This document shows positions 45,705 through 56,012 of a DNA stretch of 64,000 nucleotides, piece by piece. The position numbers and the translations under genes are program-made. The notes beneath the pieces were generated by a model that was given only the letters and a program-made list of their open reading frames with translations, was not told where the DNA came from and searched no databases. Source of the DNA: Microvirga brassicacearum (GTDB taxonomy: Bacteria > Pseudomonadota > Alphaproteobacteria > Rhizobiales > Beijerinckiaceae); NCBI RefSeq assembly GCF_008757455.1, contig NZ_VCMV01000021.1, positions 1-64,000 of the forward strand. The letters run 5' to 3'. How positions within the stretch are numbered: position 1 is the first letter of the stretch; each line of letters begins with the position of its first letter.

Positions 45705-46840
45705 CAAACATCCCGACCAGGCGTTCGGGAGGTCTGCGGCGGATTTTCGCGCTGGTCCGCAAGGAGACCCTGCAGGTCTTTCGGGACCCGAGCAGCATCG
45801 CGGTCGGCATCGTGATGCCGATGCTGCTGCTCGTCCTCTTCGGCTACGGCCTCTCGTTCGACGTCAAGAACGTGCCGGTGGCGCTCGTCATGGAGGATTC
45901 GTCCGCCGACGCCCGAGGAGCCGTATCCGGTTTCGAGCTGTCTGACTATTTTGATGCCGTCCCAGTCAAGACAATGGCGGAAGCCCAAAGGCTCTTGCTC
46001 GACAAGACCGTGAACGCCATCGTACGCATCCCGCCCGATTTTGCGCGCCGGATCGAACTCGGCAATGCCGAAATCCAGGTCCTGGTGCACGGAACCGATG
46101 CCAATACCGCGCGCATCTCGCTCGGTTACGCCCAGGGCGCAATCGCCACGTGGCTGGCGCGCGAGGCTGCGAGGGGGCGCATGCTCGCAGGCGCTCCGAT
46201 CAGCGTCGACAGCCGGCTTTGGTTCAATGAGGCCAACGAGAGCACCTACTTCCTCGTACCGGGGCTTATCGTCCTCGTCATGACGCTGATCGGCGCCCTT
46301 CTCACTTCGCTCGTGATGGCGCGCGAATGGGAGCGCGGAACATTCGAAGCGCTGTTCGTGACGCCGGTCCGATCGAGCGAGGTGCTGCTCGGCAAAATCG
46401 TTCCGTATTTCGTGCTGGGGATGATCGGGCTTGCTCTTTCCGTCGTCGGCAGCAAGCTCCTGTTTGGCGTTCCGCTCCGCGGCTCGCTTGCCATCCTCAT
46501 TGTCGTGTCGATGCTCTATCTCCTGGTGGCGCTTGGGATCGGGTTGGTGATCTCGTCGGTGACGAAGAGCCAGTTCGTGGCGAGTCAGATCACCCTGGTG
46601 GCGACCTTCCTGCCGGCGATGATGCTGTCGGGTTTCATGTTCGACCTGCGCAGCATGCCGTGGGCGATCCAGGTCATCACCTACATCTTCCCGGCGCGTT
46701 ACTTCGTGAGCCTTCTCCAGACATTGTTTCTTGCCGGCGACATCTGGGCCGTCATCCTGCCCAACGCTGCCGTTCTGGCGACGATGGCGACCGTGCTCAT
46801 GGGCCTGTCGGTCGTCTTCACGCGCAAGCGGATCGGTTGA
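45701..46840 (+). CDS. ybhS: ABC-2 permease (YbhS type)
   Basis: 379 aa from a GTG overlapping the ATPase stop. N-terminal amphipathic and membrane segment (KETLQVFRDPSSIAVGIVMP), a large periplasmic domain at about 50-175, then five membrane helices (LIVLVMTLIGALLTSLVM, EWERGTFEALFVTPV coupling helix). Confidence 0.92.
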   Translation: MTNIPTRRSGGLRRIFALVRKETLQVFRDPSSIAVGIVMPMLLLVLFGYGLSFDVKNVPVALVMEDSSADARGAVSGFELSDYFDAVPVKTMAEAQRLLLDKTVNAIVRIPPDFARRIELGNAEIQVLVHGTDANTARISLGYAQGAIATWLAREAARGRMLAGAPISVDSRLWFNEANESTYFLVPGLIVLVMTLIGALLTSLVMAREWERGTFEALFVTPVRSSEVLLGKIVPYFVLGMIGLALSVVGSKLLFGVPLRGSLAILIVVSMLYLLVALGIGLVISSVTKSQFVASQITLVATFLPAMMLSGFMFDLRSMPWAIQVITYIFPARYFVSLLQTLFLAGDIWAVILPNAAVLATMATVLMGLSVVFTRKRIG

Positions 46841-46843
46841 GAG

Positions 46844-47962
46844 ATGATCGAGTCCCTGTTCAGGATCCTCGCTTTGATGCGCAAGGAAATGCTGGCAATG
46901 TTCAAGGATCCGAAAAGCCGCGTGAGCCTGATCCTGCCGCCGATCCTCCAGTGCCTCATCTTCGGCTATGCGGCCACATATGATCTGAACAATGTGCCGT
47001 ACGCCCTCGTGGATCAGGATCGCAGCGCCGCCTCGCAGGCGCTTGTCGCAAAGCTCGACGGCTCACGCATCTTTACGCGGGTCGCGACGCTCGACCAGGC
47101 CGCGCAGGCGGCGCCCTTCATCGACAACCAGCAGGCCGTGCTGGTCATTGTCATCGACCGTGATTTCCAGAAGAATCTCTCCGCCGGGCGCCAGACGCCG
47201 GTGCAGGTCATCGCCGACGGGCGCAATTCCAACACGGCCGGCACGGCCCAGGGTTATGTCGGCACGATTCTCGCCGCTTTTGGTCAGGAATGGCGCGCGT
47301 CGCAGGGCCTCCCCGGCGCCGCCGTGCAGGTGACGACGCGGGCCTGGTACAATCCGGGGCTGGAGACGCGCTGGAACATGATCCCGTCATTGATCGGCAC
47401 CATCACCATGATGATGACGATGATGCTGACGGCGATGTCGGTGGCGCGTGAGCGTGAGGAGGGAACGTTCGATCAGCTTCTCGTGACGCCGTTCCGGCCC
47501 TCGGAGATCATGATCGGCAAGGCCGTGCCGTCGATGATGGTCGGCGTGACCCAATCGACCCTGATCCTTCTGGTGGCAAAGTTCTGGTTCCAGATCCCGT
47601 TCGCCGGCTCCTATGTCATTCTCTATCTGGGCCTGGTCCTCTTCCTCGCGGCGGCGGTCGGCATCGGGCTGTTTCTGTCCTCGATCGTCGGCAACATGCA
47701 GCAGGCGATGATCCTGACGTTCGTGGTGCTGATGCCCTTCATGCTCCTGTCGGGCCTGACCGCCCCGATCAGCAACATGCCTGCCGCCCTCCAGTACTTC
47801 ACGCTGATCAACCCTTTGCGTTATGCCATCAGCATCACCCATCAGGTCTATCTGGAGGGGGCGGGCCTTGCCCAGCTCGCGCCTGAAATGCTCGCGCTGG
47901 TCGCCATCGCGGCGGTCACGTTGCCCTTCGCCGCATGGATGTTCCGCAACCGGCTGACGTAG
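46844..47962 (+). CDS. ybhR: ABC-2 permease (YbhR type)
   Basis: 372 aa, starting three bases after the ybhS stop. Same architecture as YbhS (KEMLAMFKDPKSRVSLILPP at the N-terminus, REREEGTFDQLLVTPF coupling helix). The two permeases form the transmembrane heterodimer. Confidence 0.92.
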   Translation: MIESLFRILALMRKEMLAMFKDPKSRVSLILPPILQCLIFGYAATYDLNNVPYALVDQDRSAASQALVAKLDGSRIFTRVATLDQAAQAAPFIDNQQAVLVIVIDRDFQKNLSAGRQTPVQVIADGRNSNTAGTAQGYVGTILAAFGQEWRASQGLPGAAVQVTTRAWYNPGLETRWNMIPSLIGTITMMMTMMLTAMSVAREREEGTFDQLLVTPFRPSEIMIGKAVPSMMVGVTQSTLILLVAKFWFQIPFAGSYVILYLGLVLFLAAAVGIGLFLSSIVGNMQQAMILTFVVLMPFMLLSGLTAPISNMPAALQYFTLINPLRYAISITHQVYLEGAGLAQLAPEMLALVAIAAVTLPFAAWMFRNRLT

Positions 47963-48013
47963 TTTTTTCAGCGGCGCGGTCTTGCGCCGATCGCCAAACC
48001 GCCGGCGCCCTCG

Positions 48014-48769
48014 CTAGAGCGACTCGCTTCCCCTACCGCCGAGTCGCGCGCTGGCGGAACGCTCGATGCGCGTCAGGACGCCGTGGATCAGGATGGCCAG
48101 CAGCGCCACCACCAATCCGCCTTGCAGCACAAAGGCGAGATTGTTCGATTGCAGCCCGGCGATGATCACTTCGCCGAGGCCTTTGGCGGCGACCGTCGAC
48201 CCAATGGTCGCCGTGCCGAGATTGATGATGATCGAAAGCCGGATTCCGGCGAGAATCACCGGCAGCGCGAGCGGCAACTCGACTCCGAAAAGACGCCCGC
48301 GCGGGCTCATCCCCATGCCTTTGGCGGCCTCGAGCGTCAGCGGCGACACCTGCGTGATCCCGCTCAGCGTGTTCTCGAAAATGGGCAAAAGCCCGTAGAG
48401 AAAAAGCGCGATGAATGTCGGTGTCTCGCCGAATCCCACCAGCGGCACCGCTACGGCCAAAACGGCGATGGGCGGAAAGGTCTGGCCGATATTGACCAGA
48501 CTTCGCGACAGCGGCAGGAATTCCACCCCGCTGGGGCGCGTGACAAAAATCCCCAGCGAGACTGCGATGATGGTGCTGGCAAAGGCTGCGCCGAAAACGA
48601 TGAGGAGATGCGAAAGCGTCAGCGAGAGCAGGCTGCCCTGATTGTAGATTGGCGGAGCATTGTGCTCGGTCAACGGCGCAAACACGAACGTAAAAAGGTC
48701 AGGCGCGGTAATGAACGCGAGAAGCAGCGCCAAGGCCAAAAACCAAGCGATGTTTCCCCAGCGCATCAT
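48014..48769 (-). CDS. Quaternary-amine (OpuB/YehY type) ABC permease
   Basis: 251 aa with about six membrane helices and the OpuBB/YehW-type core (GFGETPTFIALFLYGLLPIFENT, AAKGMGMSPRGRLFGVELPLALP). It is the second permease of the operon and overlaps the ATPase gene by ATGA. Confidence 0.9.
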   Translation of the reverse strand: MMRWGNIAWFLALALLLAFITAPDLFTFVFAPLTEHNAPPIYNQGSLLSLTLSHLLIVFGAAFASTIIAVSLGIFVTRPSGVEFLPLSRSLVNIGQTFPPIAVLAVAVPLVGFGETPTFIALFLYGLLPIFENTLSGITQVSPLTLEAAKGMGMSPRGRLFGVELPLALPVILAGIRLSIIINLGTATIGSTVAAKGLGEVIIAGLQSNNLAFVLQGGLVVALLAILIHGVLTRIERSASARLGGRGSESL

Positions 48770-49704
48770 GCGGGTTGCCGGGCGTGCGCGAGAATGCCCT
48801 CGACAGTAATCCGGCCCAAGAGCGCCCCCCCTTCATCCGAGACAGGGAGCGTGTCCCGCCCACACCACATCAGGTGCGAGAGGGCGTCCCGCAGATTGGT
48901 CGCAGCGTCGAGCGGTTGGCCAGCGGACGTCCCCGGTTCGACCACGTCCTTGACCTTTGTCAGGGACAGCAGGCGGAACGGCCGTTCGGTAGTCCCGACC
49001 AAACGTTCGACGAATTCTCCCGCAGGGCGTGTCAGCAATTCGGCTGGCGTGCCGTATTGGAGAAGGCGCGCATCGTCCATCACGGCAATCCGGTCCCCGA
49101 GACGAAACGCCTCTTCCATGTCATGCGTGACAAGCACGATGGTGGTGCCAAAGCGCCGTTGAATCGAAAGCAAATCTTCCTGCGCCTTGTTGCGGATAAC
49201 GGGATCGAGAGCGCCGAACGGCTCATCCATGAGAAGGAGCGCGGGTTCAGCCGCAAGCGCTCTGGCTACACCCACGCGCTGCTGCTGCCCTCCCGACAAC
49301 TCGTGGGGATACTTCTTCGCGAATTCCGCCGGATCAAGCTGAAACAGCGTCATCAGGTCATCGACACGTCGAGCAATCCGCTTGGCGTCCCACCCCAGAA
49401 GTCTCGGCACCGTCGCGATGTTGCCGGCAACCGTTCTATGCGGGAAGAGCCCGTTCCCCTGAATCACGTAGCCGAGGCGGTGACGCAACACGTCCTCGGG
49501 AATCGACATCGTGTCCTGGCCGTCGATGAGCACGCGACCGGAGGTCGGGGCGATCAGGCGATTGATCATGCGCAGGAGGGTCGATTTTCCGGCCCCTGAC
49601 GTGCCGACGACAACCGCGATCGTGCCCGCCTCCACGACCATCGACACGTCGTCGACGATCAACGTGTCGCCGAGGCGCTTGGTGAGACGGTCGATCTCGA
49701 TCAT
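48766..49704 (-). CDS. Quaternary-amine ABC ATPase with C-terminal CBS-like segment
   Basis: 312 aa from the ATG at 49704, overlapping the upstream permease stop; the long frame to 50658 is a shadow. [28 protein letters not shown] and LLLMDEPFGALDP are intact. The last 60 residues (DAATNLRDALSHLMWCGRDTLPVSDEGGALLGRITVEGIL) are a single CBS-type motif, which in OpuA-like ATPases senses ionic strength or nucleotides; here only one copy is present. Confidence 0.9.
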   Translation of the reverse strand: MIEIDRLTKRLGDTLIVDDVSMVVEAGTIAVVVGTSGAGKSTLLRMINRLIAPTSGRVLIDGQDTMSIPEDVLRHRLGYVIQGNGLFPHRTVAGNIATVPRLLGWDAKRIARRVDDLMTLFQLDPAEFAKKYPHELSGGQQQRVGVARALAAEPALLLMDEPFGALDPVIRNKAQEDLLSIQRRFGTTIVLVTHDMEEAFRLGDRIAVMDDARLLQYGTPAELLTRPAGEFVERLVGTTERPFRLLSLTKVKDVVEPGTSAGQPLDAATNLRDALSHLMWCGRDTLPVSDEGGALLGRITVEGILAHARQPA

Positions 49705-50900
49705 GCGCGTGCTCCGCTCGTGAGATCGATGACGGCATCGAGGATCACGGCGGCGGCGAACGCCATGACGACGATTGGAATTGCTCCCAGCAGCACGAGA
49801 TCCATCGCGGTCTGGCCGATGCCCTGAAAGATGAACGTGCCCAGGCCCCCGCCCCCGATCAGGGCCGCCACCGTGGCGAGACCCAGATTCTGCACCAGAA
49901 CGATACGGATCCCCGTCAGGATGATGGGAAATGACAACGGCAATTTGACCTGCGTGAGTTGCTGTCGGCGGGACAGGCCCATGCCGCGCGCCGCATCGAC
50001 AACGAGGGCCGGCACCTGATCGAGCCCCACCACGGTGTTCGCCACGACAGGCAGGAGCGAATAGAGAAACAGCGCCACCAGAGCCGGCGCGGCGCCGATG
50101 CCGCGAATGCCGATAGCAAAGGCCAACGGCACCGTGGCGGCGAGATAGCCCAGCGGTACCATCAGGATGCCGAACAGCGCGATGCTGGGAATAGTCTGCA
50201 CGATATTCAGGATCTGCAACGTCGCACTTTTCAGCACCGGGATGCGGTGACAGAGAATGCCGAGCGGCAGCCCGACCAGCACGGCGGCCGTGAGGGAGCC
50301 GAGCGCCAGAAACAGGTGCTGCTCCGCCTCGCGCCAGAAACTCTCGGCGCGAGCGGTATACTCCTTCACGAGCGAAACGTCGTCCCAGGCTCCGGACATC
50401 AGCAGAATTGCTAGCAGGGTCGTGGCGATGGCGAGCGACACCAGTCGCTCCCACGGACCGAAGCGCAGACGGGTGAGCGAATCCGCAAGAAGAAGCCCGA
50501 GTGCCAGAGCAAGGAGCCAGAAGCCGAGGGCCGGCGAAACGCGCGCAAAGGTGTTGGTCGCGGGCGAGACGAAACGTGCGGCCCATCCGATGGCCGGAAG
50601 CAGCAATGCCAGACCCAAACTCGCCGCGGTGAGCCGGATCAAAGGCTTTCGCAGCCACACCGCCACGAACGCGATGCCGATCATCAGGCCGAGAATACCG
50701 ATGCCCGCCAGTGCCGGTAGTGCCTCCAGCAACCCGCGCGGTTCACCTCCGGCGATCCTGTTGGGGCGATAGGTGACGAACGGCGACGCGAACAGAGCCA
50801 GCGCCATCATCAATGCCACCAGAGCGCCGAGGCGATCGAACGCCAACGCGAGAAATCCCGGGCGCTCGCGGGCCACGCGCGCTTTGGGCGAAACGTGCAT
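49701..50900 (-). CDS. Quaternary-amine ABC permease, long YehY-like form
   Basis: 399 aa from the ATG at 50900 (GGAGAGGG upstream). About 200 residues with several extra membrane helices precede the standard permease core (ILNIVQTIPSIALFGILMVP, AARGMGLSRRQQLTQVKLPLSFP). This extended form is known from YehY. The core matches a glycine-betaine/choline/carnitine importer. Confidence 0.9.
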   Translation of the reverse strand: MHVSPKARVARERPGFLALAFDRLGALVALMMALALFASPFVTYRPNRIAGGEPRGLLEALPALAGIGILGLMIGIAFVAVWLRKPLIRLTAASLGLALLLPAIGWAARFVSPATNTFARVSPALGFWLLALALGLLLADSLTRLRFGPWERLVSLAIATTLLAILLMSGAWDDVSLVKEYTARAESFWREAEQHLFLALGSLTAAVLVGLPLGILCHRIPVLKSATLQILNIVQTIPSIALFGILMVPLGYLAATVPLAFAIGIRGIGAAPALVALFLYSLLPVVANTVVGLDQVPALVVDAARGMGLSRRQQLTQVKLPLSFPIILTGIRIVLVQNLGLATVAALIGGGGLGTFIFQGIGQTAMDLVLLGAIPIVVMAFAAAVILDAVIDLTSGARA

Positions 50901-50957
50901 GGCTGGCGCGCCCTCTCCAAGGTCAGGCACAGGCGGCGGTCTCTTTCAGGCCGTGGC

Positions 50958-51869
50958 CTACTTCAAAAAGTTCTTCGACTTCAGGTAGTCGGTGGCAACC
51001 GACTTCGCTGCCTCGCCGCCGACCTGGACACGCGCATTGAGGCCTTGCAGCGTCGTGAGATCGAGCGACTGGAAAATCGGCTTCAGGATATTGGCGATGT
51101 TCGGATTCTCCCGGAGCACCGATTCGCGAATGATCGGCGCAGGCGCGTAGACCGGCTGAACGTTCTTGTCGTCCGCCAGCACCACAAGGCCCGACGGCGC
51201 GATGCCGCCATCGGTGCCATATACCATCGCGGCATTGGCGCCATTGGTCTTGTCGGCTGCAGCCTTGATGGTCGCCGCCGTGTCGCCGCCGGACAGCACG
51301 ATGAGCTGTTCGGGCTTCATCTTGAAGCCATAGGCGGCCTGGAAGGCCGGGAGCGCGGCGGCGGAATTCACGAATTCCGCCGAAGCCGCAAGCTTGATCG
51401 CGCCTCCACCGGCAATCCATTTGCCGAGATCGGACATGGTCGCGAGCTTGTTCGGTTCCGCCACGTCCTTGCGCACCGCGATCGCCCAGGTGTTGTTGGC
51501 GGGCGAAGGGTCGAGCCAGACGATCTTATTGGCATCGTAATCAAGTTTCTTTGCGGCGTCGTAGCCTTTCGCGGCATCCTTCCAGAGCGGATCGTCCGCC
51601 TTGTTGAAGAAGAATCCGGCGTTGCCCGTATATTCGGGATAGACGTCGATCTCGCCGGCCGTGATCGCCTTGCGAACGACCGAGGTGGCGCCGAGTTGCA
51701 CCCGGTCCTGAGTCTTGATGCCGTTGGCGTTGAGCGCCAGCAGGATGATGTTGCCGAGTACCGAGCCTTCCGTGTCGATCTTGGATGAGACGACCACATC
51801 AGCGTGGGCGGCCAAAGTCGAGGCACCAAGGACAAGGGCAACGGTCAGGGATTTCAAAGTCACGTTCAT
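50958..51869 (-). CDS. OsmF/OpuBC-type substrate-binding protein
   Basis: 303 aa; GAGGG lies eight bases before the ATG at 51869, and a Sec signal peptide ends at AAHADV. Features of the OpuAC-like family: SKIDTEGSVLGNIILLAL, EIDVYPEYTGNAG. It binds choline, betaine or a similar compound and is the first gene of the four-gene operon. Confidence 0.9.
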   Translation of the reverse strand: MNVTLKSLTVALVLGASTLAAHADVVVSSKIDTEGSVLGNIILLALNANGIKTQDRVQLGATSVVRKAITAGEIDVYPEYTGNAGFFFNKADDPLWKDAAKGYDAAKKLDYDANKIVWLDPSPANNTWAIAVRKDVAEPNKLATMSDLGKWIAGGGAIKLAASAEFVNSAAALPAFQAAYGFKMKPEQLIVLSGGDTAATIKAAADKTNGANAAMVYGTDGGIAPSGLVVLADDKNVQPVYAPAPIIRESVLRENPNIANILKPIFQSLDLTTLQGLNARVQVGGEAAKSVATDYLKSKNFLK

Positions 51870-52099
51870 CAAACGACCCTCTTGGACAGCCCGGTCAATC
51901 CGGTTTCCACGATCTAGGGCTATTTGGGCCGTTCGACAGAGCCAACGCCCCGCAAAACCAAGCGAGAGACTCAAGTTGTGCGGGCGCGTGCCGAAGATCG
52001 CTGCCTGCATATCATAGCCGGTCGAGGATCGCGCCTCCACCCCCGCTTGACCTTCCCATAAGCCCGGTTCGGAAAACGGAGGTGGAGCGAAAATCTGCC

Positions 52100-52309
52100 T
52101 CAGAGCGCGAGAGCGCTCAACGGCTCCTGCGCGATCGTAAACCGCACCTGCGCCTGCGGCCGATGGTCCTCGGACAGGTAGCGCCAGGTGCGCTCGGCGT
52201 CGCCCTTGCTTTCGAACGGGCCGACGAGGCGCTCGGTGCCGCGGATCAGGGTTTCGAACTCGGTGGAGGTGTATTCGCCTCCGATGACCCAGAATCGAGC
52301 TTGTTGCAT
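52100..52309 (-). CDS. DUF4170 small protein
   Basis: 69 aa. FWVIGGEYTSTEF and GPFESKGDAERTW match the alphaproteobacterial DUF4170 family of unknown function. GGAGAG lies just upstream. It follows aceA by 28 nt on the same strand and may be cotranscribed. Confidence 0.88.
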   Translation of the reverse strand: MQQARFWVIGGEYTSTEFETLIRGTERLVGPFESKGDAERTWRYLSEDHRPQAQVRFTIAQEPLSALAL

Positions 52310-52337
52310 GGTCTCTCTCCGTCAATGAAGGTTGGGT

Positions 52338-53654
52338 TCACTCTGCCGCGTGAAGCTTCGGCGAAGGGTGGAATTGCGCGGTCTCGGTCGAATCGTTCAT
52401 GGCCGTCGTCGAGGACTTGCCGGCCGTGATCGCAAGCGACACCTGATCGAAATAACCAGTGCCGACTTCCCGCTGGTGGCGAGTGGCGGTGTAGCCGAGG
52501 GCTTCCGCCTCGAATTCGGACGCTTGGAGTTCGGAATAGGCTCCCATGCCGCGGTCGCGGTAGCCGCTCGCCAGGTCGAACATGCCGTAGTTGAGCTGGT
52601 GGAAGCCCGCGAGTGTGACGAACTGGAATTTGTAGCCCATGGCACCGAGTTCGCGCTGGAAGCGGGCGATGGTGGCGTCGTCGAGCTTCTTCTTCCAGTT
52701 GAATGACGGCGAGCAGTTATAGGCGAGCAGCTTGCCGGGATGGCGCTTGTGAATGGCTTCGGCGAATTTGCGCGCATCGTCGAGATCGGGATGGGAGGTC
52801 TCCCACCAGAGCAGGTCGGCGTATTCCGCATAAGCAAGACCCCGAGCGATGCAATGGTCGAGACCGGTGCCTTCCTTCAGACGGAAGAAGCCTTCGGGCG
52901 TGCGGCTGTCGGGCTCGATGAAGGGCCGGTCGCGCTCGTCCACGTCCGAGGTGATGAGCATCGCCGATTCCGCGTCCGTGCGCGCCATGATCAGGGTCGA
53001 GGTGCCCATCACGTCGGCGGCAAGCCGCGCGGCGATCAGGTTGCGTTCGTGGGCAGAGGTCGGGATCAGGACCTTGCCGCCGAGATGGCCGCACTTTTTC
53101 TCCGATGCGAGTTGGTCCTCGAAATGAACGCCCGCGGCGCCGGCCTCGATATAGGCTTTCATGATCTCGAAGGTGTTGAGCGGCCCGCCGAAGCCGGCTT
53201 CCGCATCGGCCACGATCGGCAGGAACCAGTCCCGCTTGGCGCCGCCTTCCGCGTGCTCGATCTGGTCCGCGCGCTGAAGCGTCCGGTTGATCCGGCGGCA
53301 GAGTTCGGGACCGGAATTCGCCGGGTAGAGCGACTGGTCGGGATACATGGCGCCGGCCACGTTCGAATCCGCCGCCACCTGCCACCCGGAGAGATAGATC
53401 GCCTCAAGGCCGGCGCGGGCCATCTGCATGGCCTGATTGCCCGTCATGGCGCCGAGCGAATGGACGTAGGGCCGATCCTGAAGGAGCTGCCACAGTTTTG
53501 CGGCACCGCGCTCGGCTAGCGTCTGACGGATCGGCACCGAGCCGCGAAGGCGGAGCACGTCCCCAAGGGAATAAGGCCGGGTGATGCCATCGAACCGACC
53601 CGCCGGGGCGAGATGATGCAGATCGTCGAATGAACCTGGGGTGGCGGCGGTCAT
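52338..53654 (-). CDS. aceA: Isocitrate lyase
   Basis: 438 aa from the ATG at 53654 (AAGGA seven bases upstream). The catalytic Cys loop [10 protein letters not shown] and substrate-binding residues ([33 protein letters not shown]) are all present. It splits isocitrate to glyoxylate and succinate, the first step of the glyoxylate shunt for growth on acetate or fatty acids. Malate synthase is not in the window. It is divergent from the ScfR/RamB regulator. Confidence 0.97.
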   Translation of the reverse strand: MTAATPGSFDDLHHLAPAGRFDGITRPYSLGDVLRLRGSVPIRQTLAERGAAKLWQLLQDRPYVHSLGAMTGNQAMQMARAGLEAIYLSGWQVAADSNVAGAMYPDQSLYPANSGPELCRRINRTLQRADQIEHAEGGAKRDWFLPIVADAEAGFGGPLNTFEIMKAYIEAGAAGVHFEDQLASEKKCGHLGGKVLIPTSAHERNLIAARLAADVMGTSTLIMARTDAESAMLITSDVDERDRPFIEPDSRTPEGFFRLKEGTGLDHCIARGLAYAEYADLLWWETSHPDLDDARKFAEAIHKRHPGKLLAYNCSPSFNWKKKLDDATIARFQRELGAMGYKFQFVTLAGFHQLNYGMFDLASGYRDRGMGAYSELQASEFEAEALGYTATRHQREVGTGYFDQVSLAITAGKSSTTAMNDSTETAQFHPSPKLHAAE

Positions 53655-53677
53655 GATCGTCCTTCCATTTACATTTC

Positions 53678-53706
53678 TTGACAAAATCAACCGAGAACTC
53701 ACAATT
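53678..53706 (+). promoter_or_regulatory. Candidate promoter for the ScfR/RamB-type gene
   Basis: TTGACA (53678-53683), a 17-nt spacer and ACAATT (53701-53706) match a vegetative promoter pointing to the regulator gene. It overlaps the leader of divergent aceA, so binding by one factor could affect both. Confidence 0.4.
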
Positions 53707-53814
53707 GCTCGCGTCTCCCGGCGTCTGTCATGAATGTTGACTGCTGCTCTCCGCGTTGCAATGCCTGAGGACGAGAAGAAAAGTTGTGTTGTCACGTCAA
53801 GACACGACGTATTT

Positions 53815-53838
53815 TGTAAGGCTGTAAAGAAAATTACA
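53815..53838. promoter_or_regulatory. TGTAA repeats upstream of the regulator start
   Basis: Two TGTAA copies (53815-53819, 53823-53827), the second making an inverted repeat with TTACA (53834-53838) directly before the ATG. Possible autoregulatory site; no evidence beyond symmetry and position. Confidence 0.35.
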
Positions 53839-55269
53839 ATGGATGATGCCCGCAAACTTTTCGTTGGCCCGCGCCTCAAGCGCCTGAGGCGGGAAAAGAA
53901 CCTGACCCAGGCCGGCATGGCGGAGGAACTCGGGCTTTCGCCGAGCTATCTGAACCTGATGGAGCGCAATCAGCGCCCGATCACCGCCCAGGTGCTGATC
54001 CGTCTGTCGCATGCCTATTCGTTGGACCCGCGGGAATTCGCGACGGACGATCACGAGCGCACGCTCACCGAGCTCGACGAGGTCTTCGCCGACCCGCTCT
54101 TTCGCAACACACCGGTGCCGCGGCTCGAACTGCGCGAGACGGTGGAGAGCGCCCCCGGCCTCGTGGACGCCGTCACCCGTCTCTATCGCGCCTACGCGGC
54201 GATGCGTGGCGCGCGCGAGATGCGCACTCCCGATCTCAACGATCGCGATCGCGCCGAAGGCGCTGCGGACAATCCGGTCGATCGGGTGCGGGATCACATT
54301 CAAGAAGCCAAGAATTACTTTCCCGATCTCGATGAAGCCGCCGAGGCCTTGGCGAGCGAGCTCCAGGAGCCGGGCCACGATCTCTTTCTCGCGATCTGCG
54401 AGCGGCTGCGGGCAAAGCACGGGATCCGCGTCCGCGTCATGCCCATCGATGTCATGTCGGACAGCCTGCGGCGCTACGACCACCATCGTCGCCAATTGCT
54501 CATCTCGGAGATCGTCGACCCATCCGGCCGCACCTTTCAGGCCGCCTATCAACTCGCCTTCACCGAGATGAGGCCGGTCATCGACGGGTTGGCGGCGCGG
54601 CTTGAACCGGAAGACGGCCCGGCGCGCCGGCTGCTGCGGATTTCCTTGGGTAATTATTTCGCCGGCGCAGTCATGATGCCCTACGGAAAATTCCACGCCG
54701 CGGCCGAAGCCCTGCGCTACGACGTGGACGTGCTGGGCGCCCGGTTTGGCGCGAGCTTCGAGCAGGTCGCCCACCGTCTCACCACTCTGGCGCGCCCCGG
54801 GGCCCGCGGCGTGCCGTTCTTTCTCGTCCGCGTCGATTCAGCCGGCAACGTCTCGAAGCGCTTTTCGTCCGGCCGCTTTCCATTCTCGCAATATGGCGGC
54901 ACCTGCCCGCTCTGGAACGTGCATGCGACTTTCCGCACGCCCGCGCAGGTGGTGACGCAGATCGTCGAATTGCCGGACAATTCGCGCTGGTTCTCGATCG
55001 CCCGTGCGGTCAAGCGGGCCTCGAATCCGTGGGGCATGCCCGATCCGCAATTCGTCGTCGGTCTGGGCTGCGAGCTGAAATACGCCGCTCGCCTTGTCTA
55101 CGCGCGCGGGTTCGACCTCACGGCTCCCGACCCGACACCGATCGGCATCAATTGTCGCCTCTGCGAAAGAGTGGCGTGCCCGCAACGCGCCGCGCCCCCG
55201 CTCATGCACCCATTGATCGTCGACGAGATGAAGCGTGGTGTGTCACCATTCGAGTTCGACGCGACCTGA
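53839..55269 (+). CDS. ScfR/RamB-type short-chain fatty acid metabolism regulator
   Basis: 476 aa from the ATG at 53839; the frame extends 35 codons upstream without a ribosome site. An XRE helix-turn-helix at about 13-65 ([31 protein letters not shown]) is followed by an IrrE-like domain whose metallopeptidase HExxH is not present, and by the C-terminal Cys-rich ScfR domain ([19 protein letters not shown]). RamB in actinobacteria represses aceA/aceB; the divergent aceA here supports the same role. Confidence 0.92.
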   Translation: MDDARKLFVGPRLKRLRREKNLTQAGMAEELGLSPSYLNLMERNQRPITAQVLIRLSHAYSLDPREFATDDHERTLTELDEVFADPLFRNTPVPRLELRETVESAPGLVDAVTRLYRAYAAMRGAREMRTPDLNDRDRAEGAADNPVDRVRDHIQEAKNYFPDLDEAAEALASELQEPGHDLFLAICERLRAKHGIRVRVMPIDVMSDSLRRYDHHRRQLLISEIVDPSGRTFQAAYQLAFTEMRPVIDGLAARLEPEDGPARRLLRISLGNYFAGAVMMPYGKFHAAAEALRYDVDVLGARFGASFEQVAHRLTTLARPGARGVPFFLVRVDSAGNVSKRFSSGRFPFSQYGGTCPLWNVHATFRTPAQVVTQIVELPDNSRWFSIARAVKRASNPWGMPDPQFVVGLGCELKYAARLVYARGFDLTAPDPTPIGINCRLCERVACPQRAAPPLMHPLIVDEMKRGVSPFEFDAT

Positions 55270-55271
55270 GG

Positions 55272-56012
55272 TCAGGCGATTGCCTGCTGTTTTGCAGGCG
55301 TTCCGGCGAGCCAGGAATCGAGGAACAGGTCGAGCCAGCGCGCCACATGCGGATCGTAGAGGAACCGCCCTTCGATCTGTCGCGTGCGATCTTGCGCGCC
55401 CAGCATCGCAAGGCGTTCGGCCGCCACAACCGTCCAACGGCAAATCATGGCGTGGGTGACTTCCGGATGGAACTGTAGGCCGAACGCCGCCGTTCCGACG
55501 CGAATGGCCTGGGTCGGAAAATCGTCTCCGGTCGCCAGCGTATCGGCGCCGGAGGGGCAATCGAAACCCTCCCGATGCCAATGGTAGACGTGGCTCGGCC
55601 AGCATGTCCCCCAGGTCTCGCTCAAGGCTTCGCCGGCCGCGGTCGGCAGCAAGGGGTAATAGCCGATTTCCGCGCGGCCCTCCGGGTGCGCCCACACGGA
55701 GGCGCCGAGATGCTTTGCGAGCATCTGCGCCCCCAGGCAGAGGCCAAGATAGGGCTTGCCTTCCCGCAAGGGCACATCCAGCCAATCGATCTCCGCTTTG
55801 ATGAAGTCCTCGGGATCGTTGGCGCTCATGGGACCGCCGAAAATGATGGCGCCCGCGTGGTGCTCCAGGGTGTTCGGCAGCCGATCGCCAAACCGCGGAC
55901 GCCTCACGTCGAGGCGATGACCCCGCTCCTGCAGCAAGCGGCCGACCCGGCCGGGCGTCGAATGCTCCTGATGAAGGATGATCAGGATCGGCGCTTTCTC
56001 GCCTCTAGCCAT
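55272..56012 (-). CDS. Class I glutamine amidotransferase
   Basis: 246 aa from the ATG at 56012, overlapping the upstream TerB-like gene by 8 nt. The nucleophile Cys is in YLGLCLGAQML and the His-Glu pair in GLQFHPEVTH. GMP-synthase-like amidotransferase domain without a synthase half; the acceptor partner is unknown. It is convergent with the ScfR gene, two bases apart. Confidence 0.9.
   Translation of the reverse strand: MARGEKAPILIILHQEHSTPGRVGRLLQERGHRLDVRRPRFGDRLPNTLEHHAGAIIFGGPMSANDPEDFIKAEIDWLDVPLREGKPYLGLCLGAQMLAKHLGASVWAHPEGRAEIGYYPLLPTAAGEALSETWGTCWPSHVYHWHREGFDCPSGADTLATGDDFPTQAIRVGTAAFGLQFHPEVTHAMICRWTVVAAERLAMLGAQDRTRQIEGRFLYDPHVARWLDLFLDSWLAGTPAKQQAIA

Noticed and set aside
49705-50658. 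N-terminal extension of the quaternary-amine ATPase frame
   Set aside because: The frame is open upstream but lies entirely inside the permease gene in another frame; the ATPase domain begins at the ATG at 49704.
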